Source of the DNA: Sanghuangporus weigelae
Lineage: Eukaryota; Basidiomycota; Agaricomycetes; Hymenochaetales; Hymenochaetaceae
NCBI GenBank assembly: GCA_033182465.1
Contig: CP137322.1
Location: 1,550,001 to 1,614,000 of the forward strand
Reading direction: 5' to 3'
Length of the DNA: 64,000 nucleotides
The notes below the pieces were generated by a model. It was not told the DNA's origin, did no database searches, and saw only the letters and a list, made by a program, of their open reading frames with translations. Every line of letters begins with the position of its first letter. Within the stretch, counting starts at the first letter, position 1. The translations under genes and the position numbers were made by a program. Below, piece by piece: positions 25,966 through 41,014 of the stretch.

Positions 25966-27195
25966 ATGTCTCTTGTAGACTCCTTCACGCATCTTAAGGG
26001 CAGGCCTAGGGCAGAACAAGCCCTTCCGTTACTGCAGCGAGTGGCTTCGTTAGTGAAGCCTGTAATGCGTAAACGTAACTGGCGATTGCCTGTTCTCTCT
26101 GAGTTCTTTCCAGACGAGCCTAGCTTGCTTGGTAGGTCACAGACCAGGATGATGTATAGAGAGAAGTTCCTTAGTGTTTCGCTTTGCAGGTCTCAGTACG
26201 TCCAATGTGGCTTGTAACGCGTGCAAGTTCTCAATAGTCTCCTGTTCATAGACATGAACTCCGGACAAAAGATATTACTACGCCTTCGACCTCCCTGGTC
26301 GCCGGATACATTTTATGACGAAGAACAACTTGCTTCGGTATTGCTTCATGAGGTATCATGGCTTGCATATGTTATATCTCCCGTACTCACGATCATGTAT
26401 TAGCTGACGCACAATGTCCATGGGCCACATGATGACAAATTCTATAAATACCTATCTGAACTTGAAGTTGAATACGAGGCCTTGAGACGCTCTGGGTACG
26501 ATGGCGACGGCTTCCACTCGGTGGGGAAACGGCTGGGCGTGGGCGTATCGCATAACCTTCCACTCGACTACGCACGCGCAAGGGCACTCCAAGCCGCAGA
26601 AAAACGGAAGGCACTACAACAAATGCTTGGTAGCCCAGGGGGTCAACGCCTTGGTGGTAACCTTCCGAGAAGTTCAATAAACATGAGCCCGAGAGAGCTT
26701 GCAGTGCAGGTTGGCCTTCTCTGTATCCATTAGGAGACCGGATACTAACAGTTTCTGACTGGTCAGGCAGCTCAGAGGCGTGCCAGGGACGAGAAGTCCT
26801 GTGGGACAAGTAAAGAAATTGCTCGGAAGGAGGCGCAGAAAGCCGCAAAGGATAGCATCGAAGACAAGGCCGACACCTTGGAGAAAATCATCTCCCAGGA
26901 TTATTCAGAGCCTTCTACGAAGGAGACGAATCAGTTCACTGCCGATGTCCTTTTGGACCAATCGGAGTGGTCTTGTGCGATTTGTACTTTGAATAATCTC
27001 GCCTCTGCGACGCAGTGCCTAGCCTGTCTTTCTGAACGGCCTGCTAGAGACAGACGACTACATCAGAGCATAGATAATTCACCGCATGCGGCGACATCTA
27101 CGCAGAACCAGGAGCTTTTTGAATCTTCTGGTATTCTTAAACCGGTACTCTCAAAGAAAGTGGAACCGAGGGTGGTCGATGTAGATTGGGCCTGA
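25966..27195 (+). CDS. WSS1: Wss1-type WLM-domain metalloprotease for DNA-protein crosslinks, with in-frame TGA before the last zinc fingers
   Basis: The N terminus FTHLKGRPRAEQALPLLQRV matches the WLM domain, followed by SFFPDEPSLLG-like sequence (read EFFPDEPSLLG), MNSGQKILLRLRPPW and, across an intron, LLHE-LTHNVHGPHDDKF, which supplies the HExxHxxxxxH-type zinc protease site. A RanBP2-type zinc finger follows (EWSCAICTLNN, TQCLAC). Wss1/SPRTN proteases cleave proteins crosslinked to DNA and bind SUMO/ubiquitin. The frame stops at TGA 27193-27195. Downstream, the same frame stays open to 27378 and encodes PACAFLNP, QCSAC, WTCMTC and WSCRFCG, that is, the remainder of a second RanBP2-type finger and a third zinc motif. 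The TGA sits where the first cysteine of that finger (W-x-C-P-x-C) should be. I see no intron that removes it. Either the gene is truncated, the stop is read through, or the base is an error. Confidence 0.88.
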
Positions 27196-27378
27196 CCGGC
27201 TTGTGCTTTTCTCAACCCCAACCATTTTCTTCAATGCTCCGCCTGTTCTACCGTGCGTCCCAGATACGTTTCGAAGGACGGGTGGACGTGCATGACGTGT
27301 GGCGAAGTCGGCATGACCCATGAATTCTGGTCGTGCCGCTTTTGCGGGAGCATCAAAGAAAGCAGCTCTTCTACCTGA
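27196..27378 (+). pseudogene. Downstream zinc-finger tail of the Wss1-like gene, beyond the in-frame TGA
   Basis: These 61 codons continue the Wss1 frame after the TGA without another stop. They preserve zinc-finger cysteines and aromatic residues (PACAFLNP, QCSAC, GWTCMTCGEVG, FWSCRFCG), so they were coding until recently or still are by read-through. The final stop is at 27376-27378. Confidence 0.7.
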
Positions 27379-27731
27379 TATTTCAGCTGCTTATCACTCG
27401 ACGTTTCTGATTGTCTACGATGTCGTATTGTTTTCGGTTGCTTGTTTATTTGTTGGATATATTATGCGAAGACCGCACTTTCGCCTCATAGGTTGCCAGA
27501 AGAATGCACAAGTGTTGATCTTGGATGTTTAAATTCTTATTCAGTGCCGCAGTCCCCTCTAATCTCTTGCGTATTGAGGACCAACTTGAACGACAGAGCT
27601 CAATAAGTGTATCGTATCTCTATGCATAAAACTGTGTTTTTCTCTTTTTCATACACTGTCTTCCCTGATATTACACTTCAAGACTTCTGCCCCACTTCTT
27701 GCCCTTGGTCAGATAAGGAAATAGTCAGTCT
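27379..27731. other. Convergent 3' intergenic region WSS1/ADE6
   Basis: About 350 bp between two convergent stop codons. It probably holds both 3' UTRs. I see no repeat, RNA gene or coding potential of note. Confidence 0.5.
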
Positions 27732-30700
27732 TCAAGCGCACCACTGCCTGGCATTTTGGAACATTCGGAACCACGGACCCGTACCAAGCCAAGACTTTGC
27801 CATCTCTGGAGGGTACCAGCTATTGCTTTGCAACGCCGTGACGCGTTCTGGATGAGGCATCAAAGCTAGAATTCGACCGTCTGGTGTTTGGACGCCAGTA
27901 ATTCCGCCTGGGCTTCCGTTTGGATTAAGAGGGTACAACTCAGTTGGTTTCCCATGCGAGTCCACGTAACGCAGCGCAGTAAGCGGCTGACTGACGAAAG
28001 TTTCCCTCTTTTCTTCCGAATCGAAGGTAGCGCGCCCTTCCCCATGAGCTACAGCCACGGGAAGTTTGGATCTGCCCATATCACGGAAGAATACCGAAGA
28101 AGCGGTAACATCATTCTCCACGATCTCCACCATGCATGTCCTTCCTTCAAATCTTCCGCTCTTATTTGGCTTAAAACTGGGCCATGTCTCCGCACCTGGA
28201 ATGATTTGTCGCAAGTGGCTCAGGAATTGGCATCCGTTGCACACGCCCAGGGTAAATGTATCCTCACGCGAAAAGAACCTCTCAAAATCTTTTCGCGTCT
28301 CTTTATGCATGAGGATTGAGGTGGCCCATCCATTTCCTGCCCCCAGCACGTCACCATATGAGAACCCCCCACACGCTGCAATGCCTCGAAAGTCTGCGAG
28401 GCTAATCAGGCCCTTGATGATATCAGACATATGAACATCGACTGCGTAGAAACCTGCCGCAGAAAACGCCCAGCCCATTTCGACATGTCCGTTTACGCCT
28501 TGCTCTCGTAATATCGCAACTTTCGGACGGAAACTGATCGACGGAATGATCGAGGGCGATGGCCTGTAGTCAAATGTCAGATCGTAGGAGAGTCCTTTGT
28601 GGCTGTCGTCTGATATTAGGTCGTATTCTTCTGGTGCTGCCTCTGGTTCATCCCGCAGACTTTGCATTCGGAATGACGTCTCTGCCCAAATCTTTTGAAG
28701 TTCTGCTCTGGTGCCTGAGTAGAAAGGCACGGAGTTCTGCAGAATCGTGATCGTCTGCTCTGGATCCTGACTGAGAGATCCGATAGCGTGCATTGCTGAC
28801 GCAGGAAGCCCAGATGCTGCGAAAATGCTCTGCAAGATTGGCACGTCTGAACGACGAATCTGTATGATAGCACCCAGTTCTTCATTGAACAACGCGGCTA
28901 TTGGATGCTCACTGCCTGGAATGGTGTCCAGATAGATCTCTACGCCAACTCGACCTGCAAAACACATTTCTACCAGAGTTGTGAAGAGACCACCGTCTGA
29001 ACGATCATGGTAGGCGAGCACCATGTCTGGATGGCTGGCTCGTACTTTCTGACATCCGACAAAGAATGATTTTAATACAGCAACGTCATCGACATCTGGA
29101 GGTTCAAAACCTATTTCCTTGAAAACTTGCGTCAGCGCGGAACCTCCAAGCCGCGTCTTTCGGGCTGCCAGGTCGAAGAGTATCAGGACAGTCTCTTCAA
29201 TAAGGTCGCTCCGTAGCTGCGGCGTCCAGATTTTGTCAGTCGCATATACCGGTGCAAATGCTGTGATATTGAGAGACAAGGGACCGCTAACTTCGACTTG
29301 TCGGCCATCTTTTCTCCATTTCATCGACATTGACATGGAATCTTTTCCAACAGGTATGCTTATACCCAATGCCGGACATAGTTCCATAGCTATTGCGTGT
29401 ACTGCTTCGTAAAGTCTCGAACCTTCGCCAGACTTTGACGCCGCACACATCCAATTCGCACTTAGTTTTACTCGTGAAAGACTCTCGACGGATGCGGCGG
29501 CAAGATTGGTCAGAGCCTCTGCTACAGCAAGCCTGGCTGAAGCAGCCGCGTTCAATAGAGCTACTGGAGGTCGTTCACCCATAGCCATCGCTTCACCGGT
29601 AGAAACATCAAATCCATAGGTGGTCCTCGTCACTGCAACGTCGGCAACAGGTACTTGCCATGGTCCGACCATCTGATCTCGCGAAACGAGCCCTGTGATA
29701 CTCCGATCGCCAATAGTCACAAGGAAAGACTTTGAACCGACAGAAGGGAGTCGAAGCACTCGCTGCACGGCAGCTGAAAACCTCTCTCGAGTTGTTTCGA
29801 TACTAGGGAGGTATCGCGACAGCGATACGTCAAATAGACTAGAAGGAGGATTTGGCGCAGCGTCGGTTCTCGACATACGTGGTGGCTTGCCGAATAGAGT
29901 CGACATTTTCAGCCGTACAACGTCCTCTTCGAAGAGCCGATCAGTAACTACCAGATCCTGTTCACTAGTGGCGACTCCGACGAACGAGAACGGGCACCTT
30001 TCTTTGTTACAGATCGTTTCGAATCGTTTGGCATGCACGGGTGAGATAGCCATTACATAACGTTCCTGAGATTCATTACACCATATTTCCATTGGGGATA
30101 GAGACGGATCTGCGACCGGAATGTCTCTGAGCTCGAACGTTGCACCAAGATCTGAATCATGAACAAGTTCCGGCAGTGCGTTCGATAAGCCACCTGCGCC
30201 AACATCATGAATAGATTGAATCGGATTCTTGTCGCCCAGATCAACGCAAGCGTCTATCACCTGTTGGCAGCGCCTCTGCATTTCGGCATTGTCTCTCTGA
30301 ACAGATGCAAAGTCAAGATCTGCGGAACTGGATCCAGAAGCCTGACTAGATGCCGCTCCTCCACCCAATCCTATCAACATGCCAGGACCTCCCAGCACAG
30401 CAATTTTCGCGCCAGGCTCGATCCTGGACTTCCTGACAAATGCCGGACGGACATTTCCTAACCCACCAGCGATCATGACGGGCTTATGGAAGCCCCTGAT
30501 TTCCTTTGCGTCTGGCCCTGATTCTGATGGAACGCTTTCCGAGAAAGTACGGAAGTACCCCGCTAAACCTGGTCTGCCAAACTCATTATTGAATGCGCTA
30601 GCACCGAGGGGACCTTCAAGCATAATATCCAGTGCAGATGCGATATGGGATGGACGTCCAAAGTCTGTTTCCCAAGGTTGTTCATATCCTGGAATGAGTA

Positions 30701-31787
30701 GGTTGGATACGGCAAATCCAGCCAAACCCGCCTTCGGCTTCGAACCCCGACCTACAGCACCTTCATCCCTAATTTCACCACCAGATCCTGTTGCTGCGCC
30801 GGGGTAAGGTGAGACTGCCGTAGGATGATTGTGAGTTTCGACTTTCACCAAGACTGGCATGAATTCCTCATGGGACGAATAAATGCCCTCATATGCGCTA
30901 AAACGAGGAGCGGAAAAGCCTTCAAAGACGGCCGCATTATCCGAATAGGCGGAGATCGTGCGGGCACCACTAATCTTTTCTGTGTTCCGGATCATCTGGA
31001 AAAGGGACAGGTCTTTGGCATTTCCGTCGATAGTCCAGGAAGCGTTGAATATCTTGTGTCGGCAATGCTCCGAGTTTACTTGCGCAAACATGAATAGTTC
31101 CGCATCTGTGGGATTGCGATTGAGAGCTTCTGCACCAGATACGTAAGCATCGACCAAGTATTGAATCTCGTCAGAACTCAGGGCAAGCCCGAGCTCTCGG
31201 TTCGCAGTGGCAAGTGCGGAAAACGCATCTTCTAGATGGCTTAAGAGGTCGATAGTCCGCAGTGGCCTCGGGGTCTGATGTTGAAAGCATAGAGTTTCTT
31301 CGGGTGGCTCGAGCTGAGCAACCTGCGTCATGCGATCGTGAATGAGATGCGAGAATGACCGAAGTTCGTTTATTGAAATCTCAGTTTCATCCTTCGTCTC
31401 AAAGAAATACACGATGCCTCGCTCGATCCGATCTACGAACTGACCTAGATTGCAGATGCGAGCAATATCGGTTGCCTTGCTCGACCAAGGTGAGATGGAA
31501 CCGGGTCGGGGCAACACATATGACAAATTCTTTGCCGAACAAGCAAGCGCATCTCGGGTAGTTGCGAATGCGAAATCATCTCCGTAGTCAAGAAGAGCAT
31601 TCAGCAAGAGCCGTTGTTCTGACTGCTTTTGACCGAGTATCGCTTCAGACTCTGGCGAGACACAGCTAACCAGATGAACGTAGACGGCGTCGATTGACTG
31701 CACAATATCGCAGGACTTCTGGATAGCCGTCAGAAGGGCGTTTCGTTTGCTTGGAGAGACAGCCGAACTTCCGGGCAGCAATAGCAT
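27732..31787 (-). CDS. ADE6: Phosphoribosylformylglycinamidine synthase (FGAM synthase)
   Basis: A single uninterrupted 1,351-codon frame, close to the usual eukaryotic length (about 1,300-1,360). It is the longest intronless gene in the window. Motifs in order: [20 protein letters not shown]-type sequence ([15 protein letters not shown]), [59 protein letters not shown]-like ([15 protein letters not shown]), and a C-terminal class I glutamine amidotransferase with [22 protein letters not shown] (nucleophilic cysteine) and LMPHPERV (catalytic His/Glu). The enzyme converts FGAR, glutamine and ATP to FGAM in cytosolic purine synthesis. The start [19 protein letters not shown] fits the family N-terminal domain. 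Confidence 0.98.
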   Translation of the reverse strand: MLLLPGSSAVSPSKRNALLTAIQKSCDIVQSIDAVYVHLVSCVSPESEAILGQKQSEQRLLLNALLDYGDDFAFATTRDALACSAKNLSYVLPRPGSISPWSSKATDIARICNLGQFVDRIERGIVYFFETKDETEISINELRSFSHLIHDRMTQVAQLEPPEETLCFQHQTPRPLRTIDLLSHLEDAFSALATANRELGLALSSDEIQYLVDAYVSGAEALNRNPTDAELFMFAQVNSEHCRHKIFNASWTIDGNAKDLSLFQMIRNTEKISGARTISAYSDNAAVFEGFSAPRFSAYEGIYSSHEEFMPVLVKVETHNHPTAVSPYPGAATGSGGEIRDEGAVGRGSKPKAGLAGFAVSNLLIPGYEQPWETDFGRPSHIASALDIMLEGPLGASAFNNEFGRPGLAGYFRTFSESVPSESGPDAKEIRGFHKPVMIAGGLGNVRPAFVRKSRIEPGAKIAVLGGPGMLIGLGGGAASSQASGSSSADLDFASVQRDNAEMQRRCQQVIDACVDLGDKNPIQSIHDVGAGGLSNALPELVHDSDLGATFELRDIPVADPSLSPMEIWCNESQERYVMAISPVHAKRFETICNKERCPFSFVGVATSEQDLVVTDRLFEEDVVRLKMSTLFGKPPRMSRTDAAPNPPSSLFDVSLSRYLPSIETTRERFSAAVQRVLRLPSVGSKSFLVTIGDRSITGLVSRDQMVGPWQVPVADVAVTRTTYGFDVSTGEAMAMGERPPVALLNAAASARLAVAEALTNLAAASVESLSRVKLSANWMCAASKSGEGSRLYEAVHAIAMELCPALGISIPVGKDSMSMSMKWRKDGRQVEVSGPLSLNITAFAPVYATDKIWTPQLRSDLIEETVLILFDLAARKTRLGGSALTQVFKEIGFEPPDVDDVAVLKSFFVGCQKVRASHPDMVLAYHDRSDGGLFTTLVEMCFAGRVGVEIYLDTIPGSEHPIAALFNEELGAIIQIRRSDVPILQSIFAASGLPASAMHAIGSLSQDPEQTITILQNSVPFYSGTRAELQKIWAETSFRMQSLRDEPEAAPEEYDLISDDSHKGLSYDLTFDYRPSPSIIPSISFRPKVAILREQGVNGHVEMGWAFSAAGFYAVDVHMSDIIKGLISLADFRGIAACGGFSYGDVLGAGNGWATSILMHKETRKDFERFFSREDTFTLGVCNGCQFLSHLRQIIPGAETWPSFKPNKSGRFEGRTCMVEIVENDVTASSVFFRDMGRSKLPVAVAHGEGRATFDSEEKRETFVSQPLTALRYVDSHGKPTELYPLNPNGSPGGITGVQTPDGRILALMPHPERVTALQSNSWYPPEMAKSWLGTGPWFRMFQNARQWCA

Positions 31788-32181
31788 CTGTTCGACGGCG
31801 AGTAAATCATCAGTGGATGCCAGTCACCGAGGACATGCATCTCGAACCTTTTGTTCACCGATATATGTGCTTCGGAAACCCAAGTGCTTTCCCCCGCGGC
31901 AATGCGATGCGATAAAGCAGACTTCCCTGCAAATCAGTGATGAGCCGCTTTCTTCTTGACCGTGACTTCTAAGCGATAGTCGGTAACAGAGACGGAGACG
32001 GTGTCAATTGACGATTCGCGCCGTCGACGAAAATGAACACAGCCACTGAGTCAATGAATGGCATTTATTGAGTGAAAATGGCTGCAGCCGTAAATCGTAC
32101 GGAAGCACCAAAGATGTCATCGTTATATACACAGTGTACAAAAAATGATCCAAAGTCAGTCCGGAAAGCGAGATACAACAT
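31788..32181. other. Intergenic region between ADE6 start and the Ariadne gene stop
   Basis: About 390 bp with no supported gene. It must contain the ADE6 promoter and leader (minus strand) and the 3' end of the RBR ligase transcript. I see no clear TATA box or repeat. Confidence 0.4.
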
Positions 32182-34256
32182 TCAGAAGCCCTCAACGTCT
32201 ACGTTCCACTTCCACCTGCCTTCTGAGAAACCTTGGGCAGTGTCTTCTAGCATGATCTCATTGCGTTTGTGTACATATACCTATGTGAAAAGGATGACAA
32301 GGATGAAAAGCACGGCAAGAAAAGCATGGCAAATGTGTACGTACGGTCTTGTCGGTGATCTGTTGTCGTAGTTTCGGAATGTTTTCGGCCTCGATCGGTG
32401 ATTCCAACAATTCTGAGAGGTCTTCGACGGCTCGCTCCAAATCCCTGTGTAAAGTTAAGATGACGCACGACACAGACATAAGATATTGCTCACCTTTGAT
32501 TGTCCTCAAAGAGTTCCTTCTGGTTACCCTTCTCAAGATAATAAGCCATAGCATAAGTCCACTTCAGTGTCATTCGGCACTTGAAAACCTCGTCCACCGC
32601 TTTTTTCGCAAATTGGACTTCGATCCAAGTGAGGTTGGAGGTAATCTGCATCTCCTCCATCTTCTTCTCGGTCTTCGCGTAGAGATCGACAGAGAGTTTC
32701 GCCGATTGCTCGTGATTTGCCCAGCGATTGTAATACTACCAAAACATGTTAGACAAAGGCTGTCGATATATTAAGGAGTACGCACGTGGAGATACCGTTC
32801 CAACGACGCACGACTCCGTGCCTGCGCATCGCGTGCCTCAACGCCAGATGATTCATCGTAGCGATTGCAATTATACCAGGACGTTCCGTGTTCGGACCAC
32901 GGTCCTTAAAGTAAAGTTAAGGCGTATTTCAAATGACGATGCCATACGCACGTACCCATGCAAACCCAGCAGAACTCATATTTGCATTTCTTGCATGTCA
33001 TGTGGCTACGCGAGTCTGTGAGCTGTGCTCAAAATCTAAATTTGAACAGGACGTACTTGCAACCACCATTCTTCTCGATAGTGCTCTGACACTTGCTACA
33101 TTCCTTCGTGTTACTCTTTATCCAATTAGCTGTCTCACTGTCATCCTGGCACTTCTTAAGCCATAATTTCGCAACAGGACATATGACCGGCCTATGGTCT
33201 GCGTCGATACTACATCCAAAGCAAAATATGTGGTTCTCTGAAGCGCCACAGTGAACCGTCGGAACAATTGTGGTAAGGGCAGATTTACTGGCTGCCGAAG
33301 GGCAGGATACTGTGTACGTGCAGCCAGGATATGGACAGAACTTCAGGTTCTTGTTGCAACTGACGTAGTGGCGCACGAGGAGCTCTTGATGGCGCTTGAT
33401 GGTGTCATCATCCCCAGACAAGACAGAGCGGATGAACGAATCCGGAGCAATCAAAGAACATTCTGAAGCCATGCATCGGATGTTAATCTCCCCCTCTTCG
33501 CGAATCTTGCCTCGAATGAAAGCTGCCCAACAGTCGACGCAGAACTTGTGCCCGCACGATAAAGCGTTCATCTCCGATTGCTCATCGTCAAAGCAGATCT
33601 GACAGACTGTAGTTTCTGGCTGGACTAGAGGCTCTGTAACCACCTTTGATCGCGAGGCTGACTCAGCCGCAGAACGACGAGTGGTGCGCTTCGCCACAAG
33701 AGCAGAGGACTTGGATCGAATACTAGCTAGACGACCCGACGGTGGTGGTGACGGTGGACGAGGAGGAGCAACAGTTACACCCGCCTTTACGCTGATTTCC
33801 GTTGGAGTATCCATGTACTTCTCGATTAACCGTTCCTTGTTCCACTCCATATGCCGCAGTAGCAACGAGGCAACGTCTCCCTAAAGAACAGTTAGATTCA
33901 GTAATTAAGCATCAGCTATGCCAATGAAGAAAGGAAGATAACGAACAGAAACGCCGAAAATGCTACTAATGTGTTCGACATCCCTACGGATAAGCGCCTC
34001 TACCGCGTCCTGAGTTATAGTATCGAAGTCTACTTCGCATGCTTTCCGTTTACCGGCCGAGGTAAGACCGCCTCTCGCCAGTTCTATGTCCATCTCCTCT
34101 TCCGAGATTCCTGAGTCTGTACTTGTCAGTGCGACACGAAAGTGAGTATGACACAGGCTTACCATCGTCTTGTTCTTCTACATCTTCATCGTCGTCCATA
34201 TCCATGCCATCATAGTACTCATTATCATCATCAGAAAATTCATAGTCAGATGACAT
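32182..34256 (-). CDS. Ariadne-family RBR E3 ubiquitin ligase
   Basis: About 500 residues in seven or more exons. The N terminus is acidic ([17 protein letters not shown]). A UBA-like segment (FGVS then [20 protein letters not shown]) precedes RING1 ([22 protein letters not shown]). The IBR shows [12 protein letters not shown] and [15 protein letters not shown]2 shows [20 protein letters not shown] and FCWVCMGPWSEHG across a junction; the catalytic cysteine of the RBR mechanism lies in the GGCNHMTC loop. The C-terminal Ariadne helices (RFMYYYNRW-like [37 protein letters not shown]-like [15 protein letters not shown]) are complete. RBR ligases form a thioester with ubiquitin before transfer and, in Ariadne members, partner neddylated cullins. 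Divergent from lysyl-tRNA synthetase. Confidence 0.93.
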
Positions 34257-34440
34257 GGTTGCTAGTTGAGTTGTAAAGGAAGGATTGAGGCGGTCGTCGC
34301 GGGTCGTCAGACTCGAGGCGGAGACATGCTCTCTCTACAAAGGTGTTGGCTTATATAAATCATACCGTGAGACGCGGCAGTTTGCCGCGCGACGAGTCAA
34401 TCGAACCCCATATCTGGAAGGAGAGCAAAACTCAAATTGC

Positions 34441-37216
<2,776 letters not shown>

Positions 37217-38937
37217 ATGCTCTACTTAACTTCCGACAAATTCGCTGTCTGTGAGTCTGTTTTACCTCCTTGTATTTTGGACCCAGCTGAGACTTCGATT
37301 TGTCTAGTCGTACCGTTTGGGATTATTGGGTATGTGAAGTCTCTCATCCCGCTGCACTCTCGTCTTGGCCATTGGGATGACCAAGAATAGAGAGAAAGAT
37401 GGCACTTCTTCGCGGTAGTGATATCGCTAACCGACATTGTATATCTAGTTTCTACCGATATTTATGGTACCTCATCCGTCTACTCGCAGCATGGGTATAT
37501 CGACCTGTTCCTCTCCCTGAAAACCCGACATATGTCGCTCCTGAAGACGTCACGATTATTGTTCCTACAATCGATGCAGGCGAGGAATTCAAGGAGGCCG
37601 CTCATTCATGGCTTGTAGGAAATCCCAAGGAGATTCTCATCATAACTGAGGAGAAGATGCGGGGTCCTTTACAAGAGCTCGCGGATTCGGTGAACCCAGA
37701 GAAGATACGTGTTCTGACCGTTCCCTACGCCAACAAGCGGCTACAGATGACGCATGGGATCAAGAACACTACGACTGACATCACTGTCTTTGCTGATGAC
37801 GATGCTATCTGGCCCCCGACTCTCCTCCCCTACATGCTAGCCTGCTTTGAAGACCAGAAAGTGGGAGGGGTGGGAACATCTCAGCGCGTGAAGTCTGTCG
37901 GGGGAAAGATGACTATCTGGGAAGTCTTGGCCGCGTTCCGTCTGACTATACGAAACATCGAAATCTCGGCATCGACACATATTGATGGTGGAGTGTGCTG
38001 TCTCTCGGGGCGTACGGCAGCGTATAGGACTATCATTCTCAAGGACCCAGAATTTTTGCATGGCTTCACTCACGACTTTTGGTTGGGAAAATATCAGCTC
38101 AATTCAGGTGACGACAAATTCTTGACCAGGTGGATGGTCAGCCATGGTTGGACGACCTATATTCAATGCTGCAAGGAAGCCGAGATTCTCAGTACTATGA
38201 AGCCGAACTGGCGTTTCTTGAAGCAGGTCCTGCGATGGACAAGAAACACTTGGCGCAGTGACCTTCGCTCATTATTCACCGAAAGGTATATATGGACGGC
38301 TCACCCCTACGTCGCGTATACAATGGTACTATAATACTTACCATGCTCGTCTAAATTCTGGTCTGACTTGCAAGCATTGTTAGGTCGATAAGTTATTCAA
38401 CCCTTTCACGCTACTTGTTGGCCCCTGTCTCGTTGCAGTTGTCGTGTGGAAGAGTACGAAGCCAGTAGATGATGGAGGGTATCACTTGCCGTGGTGGTGA
38501 GTCTCAGGGCTCTGGATTTGATTATCTTCTGCATTGAACTTTCTGTCAGGAACGTCATCATATCCTACATTGTATGGCTATCGGCCACTCGGACGCTGAA
38601 GCTCATGCCGCATCTGTGGTATCAACCGCAACATATCATCTACGTCCCAGCTTTCATTCTATTTGGCTATTACTTCGCGGTTATGAAGATTTACGCCGCC
38701 TTAACATTGCACGAGGTAGGCCGGTAAAGCTTTCTGTCCAATTCGTTATGATGCGAACCTTTGTTTCAGACTGGTTGGGGTACTCGGGCAGGTATTGGCG
38801 ACCCTACTGCGGCTACAGCTGCAGCTGCAGCTGCGAGTACAAATGTCTCGGATGAGAAGTTACAGCCGAAAGCGCAGCCTTACGTTGATACGCCAAGGCA
38901 AGCACCCTATCAGGCTGCACAGAGCATTGCCCGATAG
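37217..38937 (+). CDS. Processive GT2 glycosyltransferase (Cps1/hyaluronan-synthase-like)
   Basis: Six or so exons. The first two short exons give MLYLTSDKFAVFVPFGIIG, which joins FYRYLWYLIRLLAAWVYRP, an N-terminal membrane segment. The GT-A domain reads DVTIIVPTID, then FADDDAIWPPTLLPYMLACF (DxD metal site), GGVGTSQRV, a GDDKFLTRW acceptor motif and KQVLRWTRNTW, equivalent to the Q/RxxRW motif of processive synthases. The C terminus has several hydrophobic segments (about 38,390-38,730). A short alanine run encoded by GCA/GCT repeats follows near 38,800-38,830. Family knowledge: fungal type-2 glycosyltransferases of this kind are plasma-membrane proteins linked to wall or capsule polysaccharide and hyphal growth; Cryptococcus Cps1 makes hyaluronan. 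The polysaccharide made here is unknown. Confidence 0.85.
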
Positions 38938-39418
38938 TGGCACGGGCTGGCTAGTTCGAAGTCAGTTCTTTCTTTGACTCTGGATACCTATAACGACCAC
39001 ACACGCCTCATCATTCCTAATTGGGTCGTCGCTCTCTTCAGTGCTTAAATCTCGTCGCTGTACTTGCATATCTTTCTGCATTTTTGTAGTCATCTAGTAG
39101 CTACCATCATAGGACTTACAATTTGGAATGGTTGCTTGCTTTCCTGGACTATCAATTCTTCGTTTGTAGATACTTCTTCTGGCATTAATATTGATGCATT
39201 TCTTACTTACACTACCTTTCAATCTTTTTATTCCTTTTGCGTTTTTTCTACGAACTATTGGCTGCAGCACTTTCTTCCATAGTTATCCAGATCTTCGCGA
39301 TCTTTCGTTTAGCACACCTGCTGCTAACAATTCTTGCGAAATAGACATAAAGCGATGACTCAAAGCCAATCATTGACTTCCACATAAGAAGAGAGAGATC
39401 TGGGATTAGTTAATAAAC
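38938..39418. other. Convergent 3' region GT2/USE1
   Basis: About 480 bp between two convergent stop codons, AT- and pyrimidine-rich. It probably holds two 3' UTRs. I see no RNA gene or repeat. Confidence 0.4.
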
Positions 39419-40503
39419 CTAAGTTACTCGTATAACTAGGTAGGTCATGAAGAAAGCGATGATGACAACGATGATAGCCATAAAAGTGAGGCATGTAGTA
39501 CCAGAACTCTTCGCAGAGTGGTCGCGCAAACGGACACGCTCTTTGGAGACTTCGTCGTAATTGCGTTTGATTTTCTCCTGCGCCGCGTTTACAACGCCCG
39601 TATCCTTTGCTAATGTTTCACTGAACTGTTCCGCATTCCGACGCAGCTGCGTGGCCATCTGTGCCAGTTGCTTTGAGAGATCCTCATGAAGAGCGGTTGA
39701 TGTCTCTAGTGACCCACGAGCACTCTCGCCAAATGGTTCGGATGAAGAAGGAATTGACGGCGTAAGAAGAGTAGTCGCAGGGTTAGCAGGACGATTAGGT
39801 AGGGTGTCGAGCGGACTGGGCCTGGTTGCTTCAATTTCAAGCGATAGCTCGTCCACTGGAGCGGCGTTTTGTCTTTTCATTTCGGACTCATCTATTGGAA
39901 TGAGTGCCTCGTCTGTAGTGCGATGCGACTTCTCTTCTTGCACAAGACGGACCTTCTCCGCTGATGTCGAAGGTTTTGGAAGGGTTGGAAGAATTGGATT
40001 CGGGAGGCGAGCACGTGGTTTAAGGTCCTAATGTTACCCATAATTGAGAAAGACCCTAACTGATACGTGAAGGATGACGCCAAACCTCGTTAATCTCGGA
40101 TATTTCCTGTTCAAGGTGATCGAGAATCGTTTTAGCATTCTCGTGAAACTGCTGGCCTGACATTCTTCAGCAGACTATCAGTACACGATAAACGGATCTG
40201 TTGACAGACGCTCGTGTACTCACGATCTGCGATCCCCAAGCCCATAGTCATAGTCCGAAGGCGTAAGGTTGCGTAGCACACCCCGGCAATGACTAACTCC
40301 CTAAAACGGCACATTTAAATAAATTCAGAAGTTAAAATTGAACGCACCGTCAGTATAGATTGAGCCTTTAACCATTTATTATTTCGATCTTTTGAGCTCC
40401 ATCTTGACCAATCCTCTTCTTTGAAAGATCGTTCTAGTAGGTTAAGCGTCTTCTGAAGGTTGATCACTTCGTGGCGGATTTGATCTCTTGTCAACGAAGG
40501 CAT
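39419..40503 (-). CDS. USE1: Use1-like ER SNARE (Golgi-to-ER retrograde fusion)
   Basis: Five exons on the minus strand, about 290 residues. The start at 40503 gives MPSLTRDQIRHEVINLQKTL, a helical N-terminal domain; middle exons are Pro/Ser-rich (RARLPNPILPTLPKPS). Near the C terminus is the SNARE helix LHEDLSKQLAQMATQLRRNA with an Asp at the usual layer position (KDTGVVNAAQEKI), and the end is one membrane anchor (TCLTFMAIIVVIIAFFMTYL) with a very short lumenal tail. This is the layout of Use1, the ER Qc-SNARE that pairs with Ufe1, Sec20 and Sec22 to receive COPI vesicles. Divergent from DAD4 with 187 bp between starts. Confidence 0.85.
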
Positions 40504-40690
40504 CCCTTGAAAATAACAAAGCGCGGTCACTTAAGAGGGTCGATGATGCAGACAGAGATGGCCAACCAATGACTCCCGATTATACGTGTCTTGACGTGCA
40601 CGTGCACGCGTCGTTCCCGGGCCTTCCCAGCAATTACCACTCCGTGTTTTTCATCTCCCATCGCTCATTGGCTCAATAATCCTTGCGTGC

Positions 40691-41014
40691 ATGGAGAACC
40701 CGCACGCAGAGCGTCAAGCAGTCCTATTAGAAAGGATAGTCAAGAACTCAGTATGGATACTACTGTATCTTTACTCGACTGTTGCACTCACTTCATCATA
40801 CAGGAGAAGTGTATCGAGGTCATTTCCGAGCTAAATCACTGTTTAGAGGTCTAAATCCATTCACTCGTCCGAGTATGCGACGTTATTAAATATTCGAATT
40901 CAGGAAATAACTAGGGCGAACCGAGATGTGCGCACGGCCTCGAGCCTTGTCACCAAATACAGGAAGAACGTACAATATAACCTTGAAGCAACTCGTATTC
41001 AGAATGGATCATGA
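40691..41014 (+). CDS. DAD4: DASH/Dam1 complex subunit Dad4
   Basis: A tiny three-exon gene: 40691-40750, 40804-40848 and 40904-41014, with all junctions in phase 0 and a total of 71 residues. The protein begins MENPHAERQAVLLERIVKNS, continues EKCIEVISELNHCLE and ends with TKYRKNVQYNLEATRIQNGS. MENPH at the start and VQYNLEAT near the end are the conserved signature of Dad4, whose usual length is about 70 residues. Dad4 is one of the ten subunits of the kinetochore DASH ring that couples chromosomes to spindle microtubules. The gene is easy to miss because no exon exceeds 111 nt. Confidence 0.95.
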
